52,793 bases of DNA from Ignavibacteriales bacterium (GCA_003141435.1 PLLW01000011.1:72822-125614), one strand, 5' to 3'. Counted from the stretch's first letter, positions 26,856 through 37,758 are shown. The notes: generated by a model from the sequence alone, not told the origin. Made by a program: numbers and translations.

Positions 26856-29081
26856 ATGGAAAATAAGGAAACATTATCCCTTCCTGTCGAAGGAATGACC
26901 TGCGCCAGCTGTGTATTGAGAGTAGAAAAGGCAGTTAAGAAAATAGAGGGGGTTGAGGATGTTAATGTAAACCTTGCTACTGAGAAGGTTACATTTACAA
27001 TTATCAATTCAGAAGCTAACCTTAAAGCAATCGCTGATGCTGTTGAAGATGCCGGATACAAAATCATACTCCCTTCCAAATCAACTTCCGCCGAAATACC
27101 TGAATCAACTTATGAAAATGATAGTTCTACGAGATATTTAGAACTTAAAAATTCTTTTATATTCAGCCTAATACTTACCATCCCTGTATTAATAATAAAT
27201 ATGGTAAGCATGACAAACTGGTATATGAAGTGGTCTCCTCTTTCAATGGATTATACTAATAGGATTTTATTCCTGGTTACAACGCTTATAATCTTCATCC
27301 CCGGTAGAAGGTTCTTTATATCAGCCTGGAAACTCCTGAAGCATTTTTCCGCAGATATGGATACTCTTGTTGCGGTGGGTACGGGCACCGCTTATGTATA
27401 TAGCACTATCGCCGTTCTTTTCCCCGACCTCTTATCCTTAAAAAATCCCAATGAACATATATACTTTGATACTGCCGCCGTCATAATCACTTTAATCCTC
27501 ATGGGACGCCTGCTTGAAGCAGGAGCAAAATCAAAAACAACATCCGCTATAAAAAAACTAATGGGACTACAACCTAAAACTGCCCATATAATAAAGAACA
27601 ATAAGGAAACCGAAATAAAGATTGCTAACGTGGTTGAAGGAGATATAATAATTGTACGTCCCGGAGAGCGGATCCCGGTTGATGGAGTAATTACCGAGGG
27701 CAGCTCTTCAATAGATGAATCTATGATCTCAGGCGAAAGTATCCCGGTTGATAAATTTATCGGTGACAAGGTTACTGGGGGTACTATAAACTTAAACGGT
27801 AGTATTACATTCAGAACAACTGCGGTAGGAAAGAATACAGTAATTGCTCAAATTATAAAATACGTTGAAGAAGCACAGGGTTCAAAGGCTCCAATCCAGA
27901 AGCTGGCAGATAAGATTGCTTCGGTATTTGTCCCCATTGTTATATCAATAGCTCTAATTACTTTCCTTGTTTGGTATTTACTAATGGGAGTGCCGTTCAA
28001 TGCAGCTATGCTTAATTTTATTGCCGTTATGGTAATCGCCTGTCCATGTGCATTGGGATTAGCAACTCCTACCGCTATAATGGTCGGAACCGGATTAGGA
28101 GCTTCCAATGGAATACTCATTAAGAATGCCGCCAGTCTTGAATCTGCTTTCAGGATAAATACTGTTGTACTTGATAAAACTGGCACTATAACAATTGGAA
28201 AACCTATGGTGGCAGATCTGCAGGTCTACAATGGTTTCAATCAAGCCGATGTCATAAAATACACTGCGACAATTGAAAATAAATCAGAACATCCGTTGAG
28301 CAAATCAATTATGGACTATGCAGGCAAATTCAATATCCAGCCCACTGATATTTTAGAATTCAATTCATACCCTGGATTGGGACTTACAGGTAAAGTAGAT
28401 AATAAGAACATAATTGTTGGCAACAGAAAAATGCTGGAACAGTATTCTGTCCAACTTACCGAGGCAGAAACAGACAATAAGTCAAAAGCTAATTCATCAG
28501 TATATGTTGCAGTAGACAACAAGCTCGCCGGCATTTACAATATTTCCGATACGATCGCCGATACATCAGCAGGTGCAATTAAAAAGTTAAAGGATATGCA
28601 TCTCAGCATTTACATGCTTACAGGGGATAATAAAGCTGCTGCAGAATCCATAGCAGAAAAGGTCGGTATAGAAAATGTCATAACAGATGTTCTCCCGGAG
28701 GATAAAGCAAAAGTTATTAAAGATCTGCAATCCAAAGGAAGGATAGTGGCAATGGTTGGTGATGGAATAAATGATTCCCCTGCTCTTGCGCAGGCAGACC
28801 TGGGTATTGCCATCGGAACCGGTACTGATATTGCCATTGAAACAGCCGATATAACCCTTATCAAAAATAATATTGAGGGCATTTCGCAGGCAATAAACCT
28901 CTCTTATAAAACACTAAGAACCATTAAACAAAACCTGTTCTGGGCTTTTATTTATAATATTATAGGCATCCCTGTCGCAGCTCTCGGATTACTTAATCCA
29001 ATGTTTGCAGCAGCCGCGATGGCTTTAAGTTCAGTAAGCGTTGTATCGAATTCCCTCAGATTAAAGCGTGCAAAGATCTGA
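26856..29081 (+). CDS. copA: Cu(I)-exporting P1B-type ATPase
   Basis: The 741-residue P1B ATPase exports Cu(I) from the cytoplasm. It has one N-terminal HMA domain with GMTCASC (C16, C19), eight predicted membrane helices, the SGES actuator motif (TGE-like), the transmembrane CPC metal site in ACPCALGL (C396, C398), phosphorylated D440 in DKTGT, an HP motif (SEHPLSK) and GDGIND at the hinge. Length and motif order are standard for CopA. It is translated with the chaperone gene; no copper-responsive regulator is present next to it. Confidence 0.95.
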   Translation: MENKETLSLPVEGMTCASCVLRVEKAVKKIEGVEDVNVNLATEKVTFTIINSEANLKAIADAVEDAGYKIILPSKSTSAEIPESTYENDSSTRYLELKNSFIFSLILTIPVLIINMVSMTNWYMKWSPLSMDYTNRILFLVTTLIIFIPGRRFFISAWKLLKHFSADMDTLVAVGTGTAYVYSTIAVLFPDLLSLKNPNEHIYFDTAAVIITLILMGRLLEAGAKSKTTSAIKKLMGLQPKTAHIIKNNKETEIKIANVVEGDIIIVRPGERIPVDGVITEGSSSIDESMISGESIPVDKFIGDKVTGGTINLNGSITFRTTAVGKNTVIAQIIKYVEEAQGSKAPIQKLADKIASVFVPIVISIALITFLVWYLLMGVPFNAAMLNFIAVMVIACPCALGLATPTAIMVGTGLGASNGILIKNAASLESAFRINTVVLDKTGTITIGKPMVADLQVYNGFNQADVIKYTATIENKSEHPLSKSIMDYAGKFNIQPTDILEFNSYPGLGLTGKVDNKNIIVGNRKMLEQYSVQLTEAETDNKSKANSSVYVAVDNKLAGIYNISDTIADTSAGAIKKLKDMHLSIYMLTGDNKAAAESIAEKVGIENVITDVLPEDKAKVIKDLQSKGRIVAMVGDGINDSPALAQADLGIAIGTGTDIAIETADITLIKNNIEGISQAINLSYKTLRTIKQNLFWAFIYNIIGIPVAALGLLNPMFAAAAMALSSVSVVSNSLRLKRAKI

Positions 29082-29153
29082 CTCCCCCTGATTCTTCTTG
29101 CTATTCCTGATTACTATTATTATTCTTTCCTTAATAGTTTATAATTACCGGGA

Positions 29154-30597
29154 ATGTTCCTAAATAAAAAACTTTTTCAGGGTTAAGAGACTTGATACTA
29201 TTCTTGCAGAAGAGCGGGATTCTAAAGATAAACTAAAGCGTGTATTGGGAGCATTCGATGTTGTAATGCTCGGAATTGGGGCAATTATCGGAGCAGGCAT
29301 ATTTGCCACTATAGGAACTGCCGTTGCTGGTGATCTGATGCGTCCGGGAGCAGACCCTTCCCTCATTGTTTCTTTTGTAATAACTGGAATAGCATGCGGA
29401 TTTACAGCATTATGCTACGCTGAATTTGCTTCAATAGTCCCTTAATCGGACAGCGCATATACTTATTCCTATGCAACACTTGGAGAAGTAGTCGCCTGGA
29501 TAATTGGATGGGATCTAATTATTGAATACGCAGTTGGAACTGTAATTGCAGCAATAAGTTGGGCAAATTATCTCAAAACATTTATATCAGGTTTCGGCAT
29601 TATTATCCCTGATTGGATATCTACTGATTTTAGAACTGCAGTAAAATTCCCGGGTTAATTGATAGTGCTCCTCACATATTTGGCATAATTGCAGCCATTA
29701 CAGTAATATTAGTGATTGGTATTAAGGAAAGTGCCCGAACTAATACAATAATGGTTCTAATCAAGCTTGTAGTACTATCAATATTCATATTTGTGGGATT
29801 TCATTATGTTAAACCTGCCAATTGGACTCCTTTCGCTCCTAATGGTTGGGCAGGTATACAAGCGGGAGCAGCTATTGTTTTCTTTGCTTATATAGGATTT
29901 GATTCAGTCTCTACGGTGGCAGAGGATGTAAAAAATCCAAAATGGGATCTCCCTATCGGGATTATAGGTTCATTAATAATCTGTACTATCTTCTATATTA
30001 TAGTAGCTGCAGTATTTACGGGAATCATTCCTTATAGCGCCCTGGTAAAGACTTTATCTACTTCACAGGCAGAAATTAACGCTGGGTATTCAATATGCCA
30101 ATATCAAAACCTGGGGGAATTTCTTTGTGGGGGTATTCGGTTCTGTTATAGCACATACTGCAGTACTGCTTGTATTCCAGATGGGACAGCCAAGGATTTT
30201 CTTTTCAATGTCCAGAGACGGCCTATTACCTAAAAGCTTTTCCAAAGTTCATCCAAAATACAGGACACCATATATAACAACTATTTTAACCGGAGCAGTA
30301 GTTGGTATAACCTCAATGTTTACAAGTATAGATGAAATGGTCGATCTTACAAACATAGGTACCTTGTTTGCTTTCATTTTAGTGTGCATTGGTATATTGA
30401 TACTGAGGAAAAAAGACCCGTTAAGGGAAAGAAGCTTCAGAATCCCCTTAGTCCCTATATTGGGAATTGTGTCATGTCTCTATCTTATGCTTGGACTGCC
30501 ATGGATAAGATTTGCCAGGTAGCTAATGATAGGATTATTTATTTATATCTTTTACGGAAGAAACCGTAGCAGGTTAAATTCAATAAATGGGATTTAA
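29154..30597 (+). pseudogene. APC amino acid permease pseudogene (multiple lesions)
   Basis: The remains of a cationic-amino-acid-type permease can be followed across three frames. It starts at ATG 29154 (MFLNKKLF), shifts at the T run 29173-29177 to RVKRLDTILAEE..., and continues through GAFDVVMLGIGAIIGAGIF. It meets TAA at 29443 just before SDSAYTYSYATLGE, loses frame again near 29640-29656 before GLIDSAPHIFGII, shifts near 30070-30076 (after LSTSQAE, before LTLGIQYA), then meets TAG at 30520 where Trp is expected, and fades out by 30597. Five separate lesions rule out a simple sequencing error. The intact protein would have been roughly 480 residues. Confidence 0.9.
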
Positions 30598-30606
30598 TAT
30601 AAATCA

Positions 30607-33600
30607 TTATATCTGGGTTAAAAAGATTCTTTCAAGCGAATCTACCATTTTTTCCCTGAATATAGGTTTCGAAATGAAATCACGGAAACCTGCAGTAATA
30701 AATTTTTCCTTATCCCCCGGTAATACATATGCAGTTACTGCTACTATGGGAGTTTTCATATATGCAGGCATTTTACGTATAATCTTTAATGCATCCAGTC
30801 CATTGTATTCTCCCTGCAGGTTTATATCTATAACAATAAAATCGAATCGTTCATTGTCAAGTAATGGCATTGCCTCCTCAAAACTGACTGCAAATTTAAT
30901 TACCTTCAGTTCCTTCATCTGTACTTTAAATAGGATCTGAGAATCTACCTGGTCTTCGAGATATAGACAGGATAGCTTGGAAAGATCAAGTTTCTCAGAT
31001 TGTTTAAATGGTTTTACTTCCCTTATCTCATTCTCTAAGTTAATTAAATCCTCATCAAACTTAAGGGGTTCCAATTTCTCAATTTCAGATTCATCAAAAG
31101 TATATTTGTTTAATATAATTCTTGATGATGGAACTTCCTCAAACCCTCCCTCTGTAAACTTAGGATTAGATTTCACCTGTGCTATGTCTTTATTTAATGC
31201 CGGTATTTCATCTGGAACAAATATCTGTTTTGCCCCTTCATCAATCAGCGGAATAGATTCTTCTTTTTCTTTGGGAATAACGGAGAAACTAATCGGGAAT
31301 ATAAATCCATAGTCAGCTTTATCTCCTTTACTTAAAACTTCAAATTTCCCATTTAACAATTTAAGCAGCTTCTTGGTTAGCTTTAAAGTCAACCTGGATA
31401 TTCCGAAATCTTTCCCTTTTGCCACATCAGAATCTGTAAATAATTCTTTAAGATTATCAATCAGATACTCTGATACAAAAGAATAGTTATCCTTTATCGC
31501 TATTATAAAATTATCCTGATTTGCCTGATAAGCAGAAAAATATATTTTCTTTTCTTTGGTTAATTGAATAATAACTCTTAAAAGAAGGGAAATTAAATGC
31601 TGGAACTTAGACTTATCAGACTCAAAACTTAAGGAAGAAGAAATCTTCCCGTATGCAAAATCAACCCCTACATTACCGGATAATTCTTCTATATCCTTCT
31701 GATAAAAATCTATAATCTCAGTAATATTTATATTCTGGAGTTTGAATTCATAATTATCCTTCCCCATCGTCGAATACTCCATTATAGAGTTCATTGTATT
31801 AAGAAGGGTTGTCTTGTTTTGGTTTATAAAGTCGGCAGCTTCTTTTTGTTCTGGGGTTATATTCTGAGCATTGTCAGTTAATTCCTGCGCAAACCCTATA
31901 ATTACATTAATAGGAGTAAGAATTTCGTGAAACATATTGGATAGGAAATCTTCATTAATCTCATTAGGCAAATTTGCAGAAAAAAGTTTACCGGAATCAT
32001 AAGCCGGTTTTTCTACTTCAACCTCTTTAATCACTTCTTTTATTATTGTCTGCTGTGCGATTCTTCCTATTATAGTAAACGAATCAATTTCTTCCTTATA
32101 GTTTAGAATAGGGGTTGCAGTAAGCTCTGCCGATATGAACGATCCATCTGTCCTCTTTAATTGCATATTAAGAGAAATTGGATCTGTCATTTGAGTTTGA
32201 AATATGGAAGTTGTGATCGTGTTTCGATCTTCATCCTTAACTAGAGAAACGAATGAATTATTCTCGATATCAGATTTAGAGTAATTAAGAGTATCAAGCA
32301 CAACTTCATTTACATAAGTTATAAAACCCGTACTATCCGTAATAAATAAAAGATTCTGGGAGTTGTCGAAAGCAGATTTATAAAGCTGGTTTTTCTTTTC
32401 TATCTCCAACTTTTGAGTCAAGTCTCTTACAATGTTAAAATGAGCATCCTTATCATTAAACTTGAACTTGACTTTACTTATCTCGACATAAACAGACGAA
32501 CCGTCTTTTGTTTTATGCCTGTAAGGTCCTTTAAATTTTCCGAACTGATCGGGTGCATTGGATGCATCAAACAAAGTCTGGATATCTTCAGGAGTATAAA
32601 GGTCGGTAAAATCCATCTGAAGAAATTCTTCCTTCTTGTAACCGTAGAGATTCAGAGCCGCATTATTTACTTCCAGAAATTTTAGATTTTCAGTATCGTA
32701 AATAAAGATTGGTTCCGGATTATTCTGAATCAGAATTTCATACATTGTCCCTCTTCTTTTTATTAAATTTTCGAAATCACAATTTGAGGAATCCTCTTCC
32801 AAAAATATTAAGAACCCTTCAGGTTCATTAATCTTACTAAAAAGTTTACTTAAATATACATTAAAAGATTCAGAATTTCCCTTATTACTCTCAAACTTTC
32901 CCTGAAATAATATTTTTGATTCAGTCTTATCTCCCTCCTGGAAATCTTTCAATTGTTTTGCCAATTCACCGGGGAAAACATCCATGTAATTTTTATTTAA
33001 TAAGATTTTCTGATCTTTGTTCAACAATAATACAAGTAAGGAGTTCAGTAGGCATATCTCTTTATTTTTATTTATATGCGCAGCTGCGAAAGGGAAAGGC
33101 TCTAAAATTAATGAAAGTTCTTCTTTTTTCTTTGCAATTTTCTGAGTAATCCCTACAGAGGCAATAAAATTATGCTCTGAATCAAACAAAGGATATTTAA
33201 TTGTTTCATACAGACCGGAATTGTCCATGCCTATAAATGGAACTCTTTTAATAACTATAGAGTTGCCGGCATCCTTGATGTAATTATTAATAGAATCATA
33301 TAGAGAGCCCAAAACAGGAACGAGGAAACTTTCCACCTTTTTGCCTTCCATATGCTGGGTTTTAACCCCAGTATGTTTTGAAAGACTTTTATTAGCAATA
33401 AAATAGTTCCCTTTAATATCTTCAATCCAGAAGGGTTCTTCCAATTTATCAATCTTCTTTCTGAATGTTTCCTTTCCTATAAGAGTAAATGGAAAATTTT
33501 GCCTGACCTCTTCTATTGCTTTCAAGATTTCCACATCGTATATAATCTCCCTAATATCCATATTCCACACAGTAATTTCAGACAATGATAAAGGAGCAGT

Positions 33601-33960
33601 TAATTCACTTTTCTTCAATGAAAACAAGATATAATTTTCCTGCTCTTCGTTATATATATTTAATAGAATTTTTCCTCTTATTTCTGTATCTGATTTTAAT
33701 CTAAGATTTGTTAGGTTAACAACCGGTTCGGGATTGGAAAACAGTTTTTCAATCAAGCTGTTGACTATTTCGCAAGAAGGGTCATCGAGCACATCGTAAA
33801 TATTATTTCTGTCCTTTTCGAAATGGAATAGAATGCCGGCTTCCTTATTAAAGGATAATACATTCCCCATATTATCCATTAGAATGAATGGAATATTTAT
33901 AATCTCATTTAATGAGCCAAAAAGACTATTATTTATTTTAAATTCTGAACTCATATTCAC
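30607..33960 (-). CDS. Soluble multi-PAS hybrid histidine kinase with degenerate ATPase motifs
   Basis: The 1,117-residue protein has no membrane segment. Five PAS-like modules can be read (about 10-120, 155-285, 290-400, 405-530, 535-650). A HisKA-like dimer helix with FHEILTPIN (H678) follows, then a histidine-kinase-like ATPase region and a C-terminal receiver domain (about 995-1117) with YLED, phosphoacceptor D1045 and SKP. In the ATPase region the N box reads LLLRVIIQLT without the usual Asn, and the DxGxG motif is KDNYSFV, so ATP binding is doubtful; only KGKDFGISR resembles a G box. It may be a signalling scaffold or an atypical kinase. It follows the polysaccharide cluster but is separated from it by a terminator. 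Confidence 0.8.
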   Translation of the reverse strand: MNMSSEFKINNSLFGSLNEIINIPFILMDNMGNVLSFNKEAGILFHFEKDRNNIYDVLDDPSCEIVNSLIEKLFSNPEPVVNLTNLRLKSDTEIRGKILLNIYNEEQENYILFSLKKSELTAPLSLSEITVWNMDIREIIYDVEILKAIEEVRQNFPFTLIGKETFRKKIDKLEEPFWIEDIKGNYFIANKSLSKHTGVKTQHMEGKKVESFLVPVLGSLYDSINNYIKDAGNSIVIKRVPFIGMDNSGLYETIKYPLFDSEHNFIASVGITQKIAKKKEELSLILEPFPFAAAHINKNKEICLLNSLLVLLLNKDQKILLNKNYMDVFPGELAKQLKDFQEGDKTESKILFQGKFESNKGNSESFNVYLSKLFSKINEPEGFLIFLEEDSSNCDFENLIKRRGTMYEILIQNNPEPIFIYDTENLKFLEVNNAALNLYGYKKEEFLQMDFTDLYTPEDIQTLFDASNAPDQFGKFKGPYRHKTKDGSSVYVEISKVKFKFNDKDAHFNIVRDLTQKLEIEKKNQLYKSAFDNSQNLLFITDSTGFITYVNEVVLDTLNYSKSDIENNSFVSLVKDEDRNTITTSIFQTQMTDPISLNMQLKRTDGSFISAELTATPILNYKEEIDSFTIIGRIAQQTIIKEVIKEVEVEKPAYDSGKLFSANLPNEINEDFLSNMFHEILTPINVIIGFAQELTDNAQNITPEQKEAADFINQNKTTLLNTMNSIMEYSTMGKDNYEFKLQNINITEIIDFYQKDIEELSGNVGVDFAYGKISSSLSFESDKSKFQHLISLLLRVIIQLTKEKKIYFSAYQANQDNFIIAIKDNYSFVSEYLIDNLKELFTDSDVAKGKDFGISRLTLKLTKKLLKLLNGKFEVLSKGDKADYGFIFPISFSVIPKEKEESIPLIDEGAKQIFVPDEIPALNKDIAQVKSNPKFTEGGFEEVPSSRIILNKYTFDESEIEKLEPLKFDEDLINLENEIREVKPFKQSEKLDLSKLSCLYLEDQVDSQILFKVQMKELKVIKFAVSFEEAMPLLDNERFDFIVIDINLQGEYNGLDALKIIRKMPAYMKTPIVAVTAYVLPGDKEKFITAGFRDFISKPIFREKMVDSLERIFLTQI

Positions 33961-33981
33961 TTTTTATAAAAGTAAGATACC

Positions 33982-34022
33982 AAAAAAAAAAGATACCTGC
34001 TCTTTTATGTCAGGAGCAAGTA
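33982..34022 (-). terminator. Strong intrinsic terminator ending the polysaccharide cluster
   Basis: On the minus strand, TACTTGCTC and GAGCAGGTA form a 9-bp stem (one wobble) with an 11-base loop, followed after two bases by ten consecutive T (33982-33991 as A on the + strand). It lies about 50 bp beyond the stop of the NodB-fold gene and only 22 bp before the kinase gene starts, so the kinase needs read-through or its own very short promoter region. Confidence 0.85.
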
Positions 34023-34070
34023 TTTTATAATCCGAATTAACCGGCAGAATTCTTACTCTCAGTGAAATTA

Positions 34071-35969
34071 TTAAACATTAGTTTTATCATAATCTACATA
34101 ATAGGTACGTGATTCACCTGATTTAAGATCATTAATAAAAAGTTTAACCGTCTTGCTTCCTTTTTGATGTTCAAAACTTGCAGTTACAGTAGAAATTATT
34201 TCTGAACTTAGCGAAATATTATCTGCCTTTTCATTCAGATCGATCTGAATAACAGACTGATTGACTATTTCATTCCCAGGATTCGAAACTGTAAGCGAAA
34301 CTCTTGACTCACCTCTTTTATCAACCCTCACTTCTATATAATCCCTTTTAGAGAACCATTTCCGTATCTCCGAAGCTGTGGTAATCCAGAAATTCTTTTT
34401 CTTCAAATCTTCGATTATTTGCTTTACAACAATTATATTTTCAGGTTTGCATTGATATTCAGGGTGTATTTTCATTATATACATACCCCCCTCAAAAAGA
34501 ACTCTGTCAACATCTTCCTGGTATGTATAGAACTGAAATTCAGGCTGAATAAGACCGAAATCCCTTATAACTTCATAATCATCGCGCGCAGTCGTAGTCA
34601 TTGATAATAACCTATTTTTGCCACGGATTATAATTTTTGGAACTGATCTGTCTGTTAATGAATCAGACATTACGTACTTATAACCTGAATTAATTAAGGC
34701 AAGTTCAGTATTGTGATCAAATAAACCATAATACGGATAACAGCCGGATACTTCAGAACCGAAAATTGACTCAAGGGTTTTCTTTGCACCTTTCAGTTTC
34801 GCAAACTGAGTATTGTAATCGTTGAGATGATTTATTGTATCGTTGGCAAAAATTAGATACCCTATGTCGACCAAAGAAGCAATTTCGCCATAGTTAGAAA
34901 GACCCTGGATAAGACCTTTATTCTGTTCTGCCTTATCTGGATCAACAAAGAAAGTTCCCTTTACTCCCTCAGAATCAAGGATATTTAAAAGATTCCTGAT
35001 ATCATAAGTATCCTCTGAAATAACGGGAGAAATTACAGCAGCGGCAGCATAACCATCAGGCCATTCTTTTATATATGCAACAGGACCATTGTTTAACCAA
35101 TTTATACTATTTCTGAACAGTCTGTCAAAATATATATAATCATCCTGCACTCCGATAACTGAATTTATTTCAAAACCCATCCAGACAAATTTTCCCGTGC
35201 CATAAGTACCATAAACGATACCGGCACTCTTTTTAATTTCTTCACGTTCCAATCCATCTTCAAGTCTGTAGTTATACCAGAAGCTGACCTGGGTAGTTCT
35301 GGGATCCAATACTTCAACTGATATAGGGTGATCCCATGTTGCCACTTTCAAAGGATAACCTGTTGGAATATTTGATGTTATCGCTAATTCACCCCGCAAA
35401 GTATGCATCTTAGTATTTTCATCTGAGGCAATTTCCTTTGTGAATTTTAATCCGAATACTTCTGAAAGGAATTCCCATCCTCGCCATTTCCCATCCTGTG
35501 AATAAGATGCTATGCCACTTGTTGCAAAAACAGAGCCGCCATTATTAATATATTTTTTAATCTGCGAAATCTCTAAATCACTTAATGACCTTGATCCAGG
35601 AAGAACGAGGATTTTATAATCAAAGAGCTTACCTTTTTCAATTGATTCATCGGAAATAATATCGAATTTTAATTTAGAAGTTCCGAAGAATTTTTCCCAG
35701 GTACTTAAATTATCATTCTGCCAGGAACTTCCGTTCGGCAGCATATTCTCAGTATATCTGGAATTAAGAATAGCTATTTGAGAACCGCTACCGTTAAAAA
35801 TGGTTCGTATTACTTTTGAATCTGGAAGCAGAGATACGGGATTGAATTTTCCTAATACACCGTAAAGAATAAAGAGGTAAGTAATTACCGAACCTGCCAG
35901 AATTAATAAACCTACAAAAATAAGAAGGGCTTGATTTACTCTGCCTCGTTTGTAAGTTATTATTTCCAC
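34071..35969 (-). CDS. Membrane-anchored GATase-like plus NodB-fold protein (degenerate deacetylase)
   Basis: The 632-residue protein has one N-terminal membrane helix (about 13-37) and an outside part of three regions. Residues ~58-300 look like a class-I glutamine-amidotransferase/ThuA-type fold (FDYKILVLPGSRSLS, YINNGGSVFATSG). Residues ~303-530 follow the NodB fold (YAAAAVISP, GVKGTFFVDP, YPYYGLFDHNTELALINSGYKYVMSD, MKIHPEY). Residues ~540-632 form a beta-sandwich. The catalytic DD pair of NodB is replaced (SPVISED) and the HxxxH pair is absent, so deacetylation is unlikely; glycan binding is more plausible. Its start overlaps the preceding small gene by 10 bp and it is the last gene before the terminator. 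Confidence 0.7.
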   Translation of the reverse strand: MEIITYKRGRVNQALLIFVGLLILAGSVITYLFILYGVLGKFNPVSLLPDSKVIRTIFNGSGSQIAILNSRYTENMLPNGSSWQNDNLSTWEKFFGTSKLKFDIISDESIEKGKLFDYKILVLPGSRSLSDLEISQIKKYINNGGSVFATSGIASYSQDGKWRGWEFLSEVFGLKFTKEIASDENTKMHTLRGELAITSNIPTGYPLKVATWDHPISVEVLDPRTTQVSFWYNYRLEDGLEREEIKKSAGIVYGTYGTGKFVWMGFEINSVIGVQDDYIYFDRLFRNSINWLNNGPVAYIKEWPDGYAAAAVISPVISEDTYDIRNLLNILDSEGVKGTFFVDPDKAEQNKGLIQGLSNYGEIASLVDIGYLIFANDTINHLNDYNTQFAKLKGAKKTLESIFGSEVSGCYPYYGLFDHNTELALINSGYKYVMSDSLTDRSVPKIIIRGKNRLLSMTTTARDDYEVIRDFGLIQPEFQFYTYQEDVDRVLFEGGMYIMKIHPEYQCKPENIIVVKQIIEDLKKKNFWITTASEIRKWFSKRDYIEVRVDKRGESRVSLTVSNPGNEIVNQSVIQIDLNEKADNISLSSEIISTVTASFEHQKGSKTVKLFINDLKSGESRTYYVDYDKTNV

Positions 35970-36328
35970 TTCAAAGTCCCAATTGATTTTTCTTCTTCAG
36001 AAGGAACAATATAACCATCAGAAGTATATTTTAAGTATTTATGTCCTTTCTGTTGAGGGTAATTTCCTACCTCGGGCTGAAAAGAAGGAATGGTTTTTTG
36101 TTCTGAATATGCCGGTTGAGGAGCTATTTCAGGACCCTGTCGCGGAACCTGTGCAGAAATTTCTGCCGGGGTGTATAGTTCAGCTCTAACAGTTGAGGGT
36201 ATCGGAGCAATAGCTTGTTGTCCCTTGCTCTCCCTTATCTTATAAAGAATATAAGCTCCAATAGCAAGCAAAAATGTACTTATTGTTGCTACAAGAATAA
36301 TTGTTGATAAAACAGGTATAAGTTCCAT
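35960..36328 (-). CDS. Small single-pass membrane protein of the polysaccharide cluster
   Basis: The 122-residue protein has one N-terminal helix (about 5-28, LSTIILVATISTFLLAIGAYILY), a short basic stop-transfer stretch (KIRESKG) and a Pro/Gln-rich, probably disordered remainder. It lies 23 bp after the GT2 synthase gene and overlaps the next gene by 10 bp. Small accessory membrane proteins such as PgaD partner GT2 synthases, but this protein shows no sequence likeness to PgaD that I can see, so the role is inferred from position only. Confidence 0.65.
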   Translation of the reverse strand: MELIPVLSTIILVATISTFLLAIGAYILYKIRESKGQQAIAPIPSTVRAELYTPAEISAQVPRQGPEIAPQPAYSEQKTIPSFQPEVGNYPQQKGHKYLKYTSDGYIVPSEEEKSIGTLKWK

Positions 36329-36351
36329 AGAAACCTCTAATAATTTAATTT

Positions 36352-37758
36352 TTATGCTTTTGCAGTTCCAACTCGTTCTAATTTACCCCAGGACATTTTT
36401 ATTCCAAGGAATTCTTCAGCAGTAGACATTGCTTTACATATATCAATTACAAGAATAAAGAACATTCTGTAAATGATTGCATACCAAACAAGTCTAAATT
36501 CTTCTTTCTCTACTGTCACACAATACAATGCAGTAATTAAGTCAAGCAGAGCCAGACCAGCCCACCAGAAAAGTATAAGGGAAGTAAAACCGAATACTAT
36601 TGCTGCGATCATGAAAAATAGATTGGCCGCTATATTCATAGTCGGCCATATTAGAGCTTCATAGAACATTGTCCACAGAATAAAAGTATCGCCAAAGTTA
36701 ATAGTCGGATTCAGCAATAACTTTTTATGTTTTCTGATAGACTGTAGAATTCCTCTTGTCCAGCGGTATCTTTGTTTCATTAACTGTTGTAGCTTTACTG
36801 GGGCCTCAGTAAAGGAAACAGAATTCGGTTCATAGTAAATCTTCCATCCGCTTGCTAATATATTCAGAGTAAGATCAGCGTCTTCAGCAAAGGTATCGCT
36901 TGAATAATATCCTGCTCCTTCGATAGCTTTCTTCCTGAATAGTCCAATAGGGCCGGGAATAATATTTACCAAACTAATAAAACTTTGGGCACTGCGCGCC
37001 ATGTTCAACCCTTCAATATATTCAAGCGCCTGAAGATCAGTAAAGAATTTTCCTCTGTTTAAGACTTTTACATTTCCTGCAACAGCACCGATCTCCGGAT
37101 CAACAAAATGCCTTACGGCCAGTTTTAAGGAATCAGGAGTGAGTTGAGAATCACCATCCATACACAACACAAATTCTGCTTTAGAAAACAAAATCCCGGC
37201 ATTTAATGCTTTGGATTTTCCACCATTTGGTTTATCTATCAGGGAAATTTTAATATCTGAATATCTGCCTTTCTGATAACCGACCAACTGTTCGGCAACT
37301 CCCTTTGTCTTATCAGTAGATCCGTCATTGACTATAATAATTTCGTAATTTGAATAATTCAGATCAAGCAGGGATTTGACCGAATCCGCAACAATTTTTT
37401 CTTCGTTATAAACGGGCACAATAATTGAAACAAAAGGAAAGAATTCTTTTGTGGGTTTAAATGTATACTGGTTTAGATATAGGTAAGCCAATATCAGAAT
37501 TCCGAAATATCTAATAAGAAGTACAAACAAAAATATTACCAACGCATCAACGAGAGCATATTCAATAAGTGAATCATATGAAAGTACAGTTAAGGGCAAA
37601 GTATAAATAATAATAAAAACAAGAATCAGAGATAATAACCCGCTTATTAGTATTTGTCTGAGGAGCTTACCTTTCTTATTTCCATCCCGAGAATGTGCTT
37701 CCCGGTCTTTGAGGATCAAGGTATCTCTAATAATTTGCTGATTTAGCTTCATATCCAT
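36352..37758 (-). CDS. Processive GT2 glycan synthase (PgaC/BcsA-like)
   Basis: The 468-residue membrane glycosyltransferase has two N-terminal helices (about 34-56 and 68-95). A GT-A domain follows with VNDGST (D145), DGD (201-203), AEDAD (E292, D293) and QRYRW (329-333), and three or four helices close the protein. The ED and QxxRW motifs mark processive beta-glycan synthases (cellulose, poly-GlcNAc, hyaluronan) that both polymerise and translocate the chain. Size and plan are closest to PgaC/IcaA; there is no PilZ domain, so c-di-GMP would not act on this chain directly. The sugar is not determinable from sequence alone. A promoter-like element lies 23 bp upstream of the start. Confidence 0.85.
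   Translation of the reverse strand: MDMKLNQQIIRDTLILKDREAHSRDGNKKGKLLRQILISGLLSLILVFIIIYTLPLTVLSYDSLIEYALVDALVIFLFVLLIRYFGILILAYLYLNQYTFKPTKEFFPFVSIIVPVYNEEKIVADSVKSLLDLNYSNYEIIIVNDGSTDKTKGVAEQLVGYQKGRYSDIKISLIDKPNGGKSKALNAGILFSKAEFVLCMDGDSQLTPDSLKLAVRHFVDPEIGAVAGNVKVLNRGKFFTDLQALEYIEGLNMARSAQSFISLVNIIPGPIGLFRKKAIEGAGYYSSDTFAEDADLTLNILASGWKIYYEPNSVSFTEAPVKLQQLMKQRYRWTRGILQSIRKHKKLLLNPTINFGDTFILWTMFYEALIWPTMNIAANLFFMIAAIVFGFTSLILFWWAGLALLDLITALYCVTVEKEEFRLVWYAIIYRMFFILVIDICKAMSTAEEFLGIKMSWGKLERVGTAKA

Noticed and set aside
34419-34604. Plus-strand frame inside the NodB-fold gene
   Set aside because: It overlaps a well-supported minus-strand gene entirely and has no recognisable motif.
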